Part shown: piece after piece, positions 5,834-6,285 of the stretch
Layout of the letters: every line of letters starts with the position of its first letter
Numbering within the stretch: position 1 is the stretch's first letter
Assembly (NCBI GenBank): GCA_003566875.1
Contig: PXBQ01000135.1
Location: 1-6,285 of the forward strand
Length of the DNA: 6,285 nt
Direction of reading: 5' to 3'
Source of the DNA: Spirochaetaceae bacterium
GTDB lineage: Bacteria; Spirochaetota; Spirochaetia; DSM-27196; PXBQ01
Made by a program: the position numbers and the translations under genes
The notes under the pieces: model-generated
Told to the model about the DNA's origin: nothing
Seen by the model: only the letters and a program-made list of their open reading frames with translations
Databases searched by the model: none

Positions 5834-6285
5834 GTGAGCCAACCACTTCTTGAGATACGCGACCTCAACGTCGAGTACCGCACCGAAGACGGTGTTGTCA
5901 AAGCCGTCGAACGCCTCAACCTGACGCTGAACAAAGGCGAGACGTTGGGGCTCGTCGGTGAGACGGGAGCCGGAAAAACGACGACCGCGCTTTCGATCAT
6001 GCGCCTTGTGCCGGATCCTCCGGGAAAGGTAGTCGGAGGCGAGGTCGTTTTTGACGGCACGGATCTTCTGAAAGTTCCGAACGAAGCGATCAAACAGATT
6101 CGCGGTAATAAAATCTCGATGATTTTCCAGGATCCGATGACGTCGCTGAACCCGGTCCTAACGGTCGGATTCCAGATCGAAGAAGCCGTAATCCTGCACC
6201 AAAGGCTCTCGCGAAGCGACGCGCGAAAACGAGCGGCCGAGATGCTGCAACTCGTCGGCATCCAACCCGGGTTGGATGCCGACGA
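5834..6285 (+). CDS. dppD: ABC transporter ATPase, DppD type (3' end missing)
   Basis: Cytoplasmic ATP-hydrolysing subunit that drives the permeases; 150 codons and two bases are present of an expected 320 or so. Visible parts are an N-terminal strand LLEIRDLNVEYRTEDG (5-20), the Walker A motif GETGAGKT (42-49), and the Q-loop region IFQDPMTSLNPVLTVGFQI (97-115) with Gln 98, typical of the oligopeptide ATPase group. The signature motif, Walker B and the C-terminal oligopeptide domain lie beyond the window. GTG 5834 is chosen because GGAG (5823-5826) lies 7 bases upstream; an in-frame GTG at 5828 is too close to it. It begins 34 bases after the second permease. The last dozen residues lie in a perfect palindrome and fit the family poorly, since a segment like xxRxxxYPHQFSGG is expected soon after VGI; the sequence there may be artefactual. 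Confidence 0.9.
   Translation, partial: MSQPLLEIRDLNVEYRTEDGVVKAVERLNLTLNKGETLGLVGETGAGKTTTALSIMRLVPDPPGKVVGGEVVFDGTDLLKVPNEAIKQIRGNKISMIFQDPMTSLNPVLTVGFQIEEAVILHQRLSRSDARKRAAEMLQLVGIQPGLDAD
6252..6285. repeat. Perfect 34-bp palindrome at the window end
   Basis: TCGTCGGCATCCAACCC (6252-6268) is followed, with no spacer, by its exact reverse complement (6269-6285). C6251 could extend it by one pair if base 6286 were G. It lies inside the ATPase reading frame and stops at the final base. Zero-spacer perfect palindromes of this length are rare in coding DNA; a fold-back made during amplification or assembly is a serious possibility. Confidence 0.9.

Noticed and set aside
1..6285. CRISPR array, insertion sequence, toxin-antitoxin or phage-defence genes
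   Set aside because: No regularly spaced direct repeats, transposase frames or defence-type domains were found. The protein genes are transport, a probable lipoprotein and one unknown.

Overview
This window is GC-rich (near 60% by eye) and bacterial, with dense genes and strong C/G preference at codon third positions. The likeliest source is a GC-rich member of the Spirochaetes. The main clue is the substrate-binding protein, whose export signal ends in LFA-AGAKEP with no lipobox cysteine, a style I associate with spirochaetal binding proteins. The promoters look sigma70-like, and three of them pair a TTGACA or TTGACG -35 box with a 17-base spacer. The assignment is an inference from sequence style, not a proof.

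Layout. Positions 1-467, minus strand: a small two-gene unit reading out of the window. It holds a 108-residue protein of unknown function and, 14 bases further on, the start of a probable lipoprotein cut by the window edge. A consensus-like promoter at 488-516 drives it. Positions 468-863: no protein gene. This stretch holds that minus-strand promoter, a plus-strand promoter and a complete class II tRNA-Leu with anticodon CAA (640-723), then about 140 bases with only a weak promoter candidate and no convincing terminator. Positions 864-2258: a complete MATE-family multidrug/cation antiporter. Positions 2305-6285: a peptide-type ABC importer operon in the usual order: periplasmic family 5 binding protein, DppB-type permease, DppC-type permease, and the first 150 codons of a DppD-type ATPase.

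How the genes work together. The ABC operon appears to have its own promoter (2239-2267), overlapping the last codons of the MATE gene. A 10-bp GC-rich hairpin with a TTCG loop (3870-3893) separates the binding protein from the permeases, a usual arrangement for making more binding protein than membrane components. The binding protein would capture a short peptide or glutathione-like ligand in the periplasm, the two permeases form the channel, and the ATPase powers uptake; a second ATPase (DppF type) would be expected beyond the window. The MATE pump and the tRNA have no evident functional link to the importer.

Most of the window is ordinary, and I see no previously undescribed system. The most unusual signal is a perfect 34-bp palindrome that ends exactly at the last base, inside the ATPase gene. 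It may be an assembly or amplification fold-back rather than biology. The uncharacterised small protein and lipoprotein pair at the left edge is the only region of unknown function.
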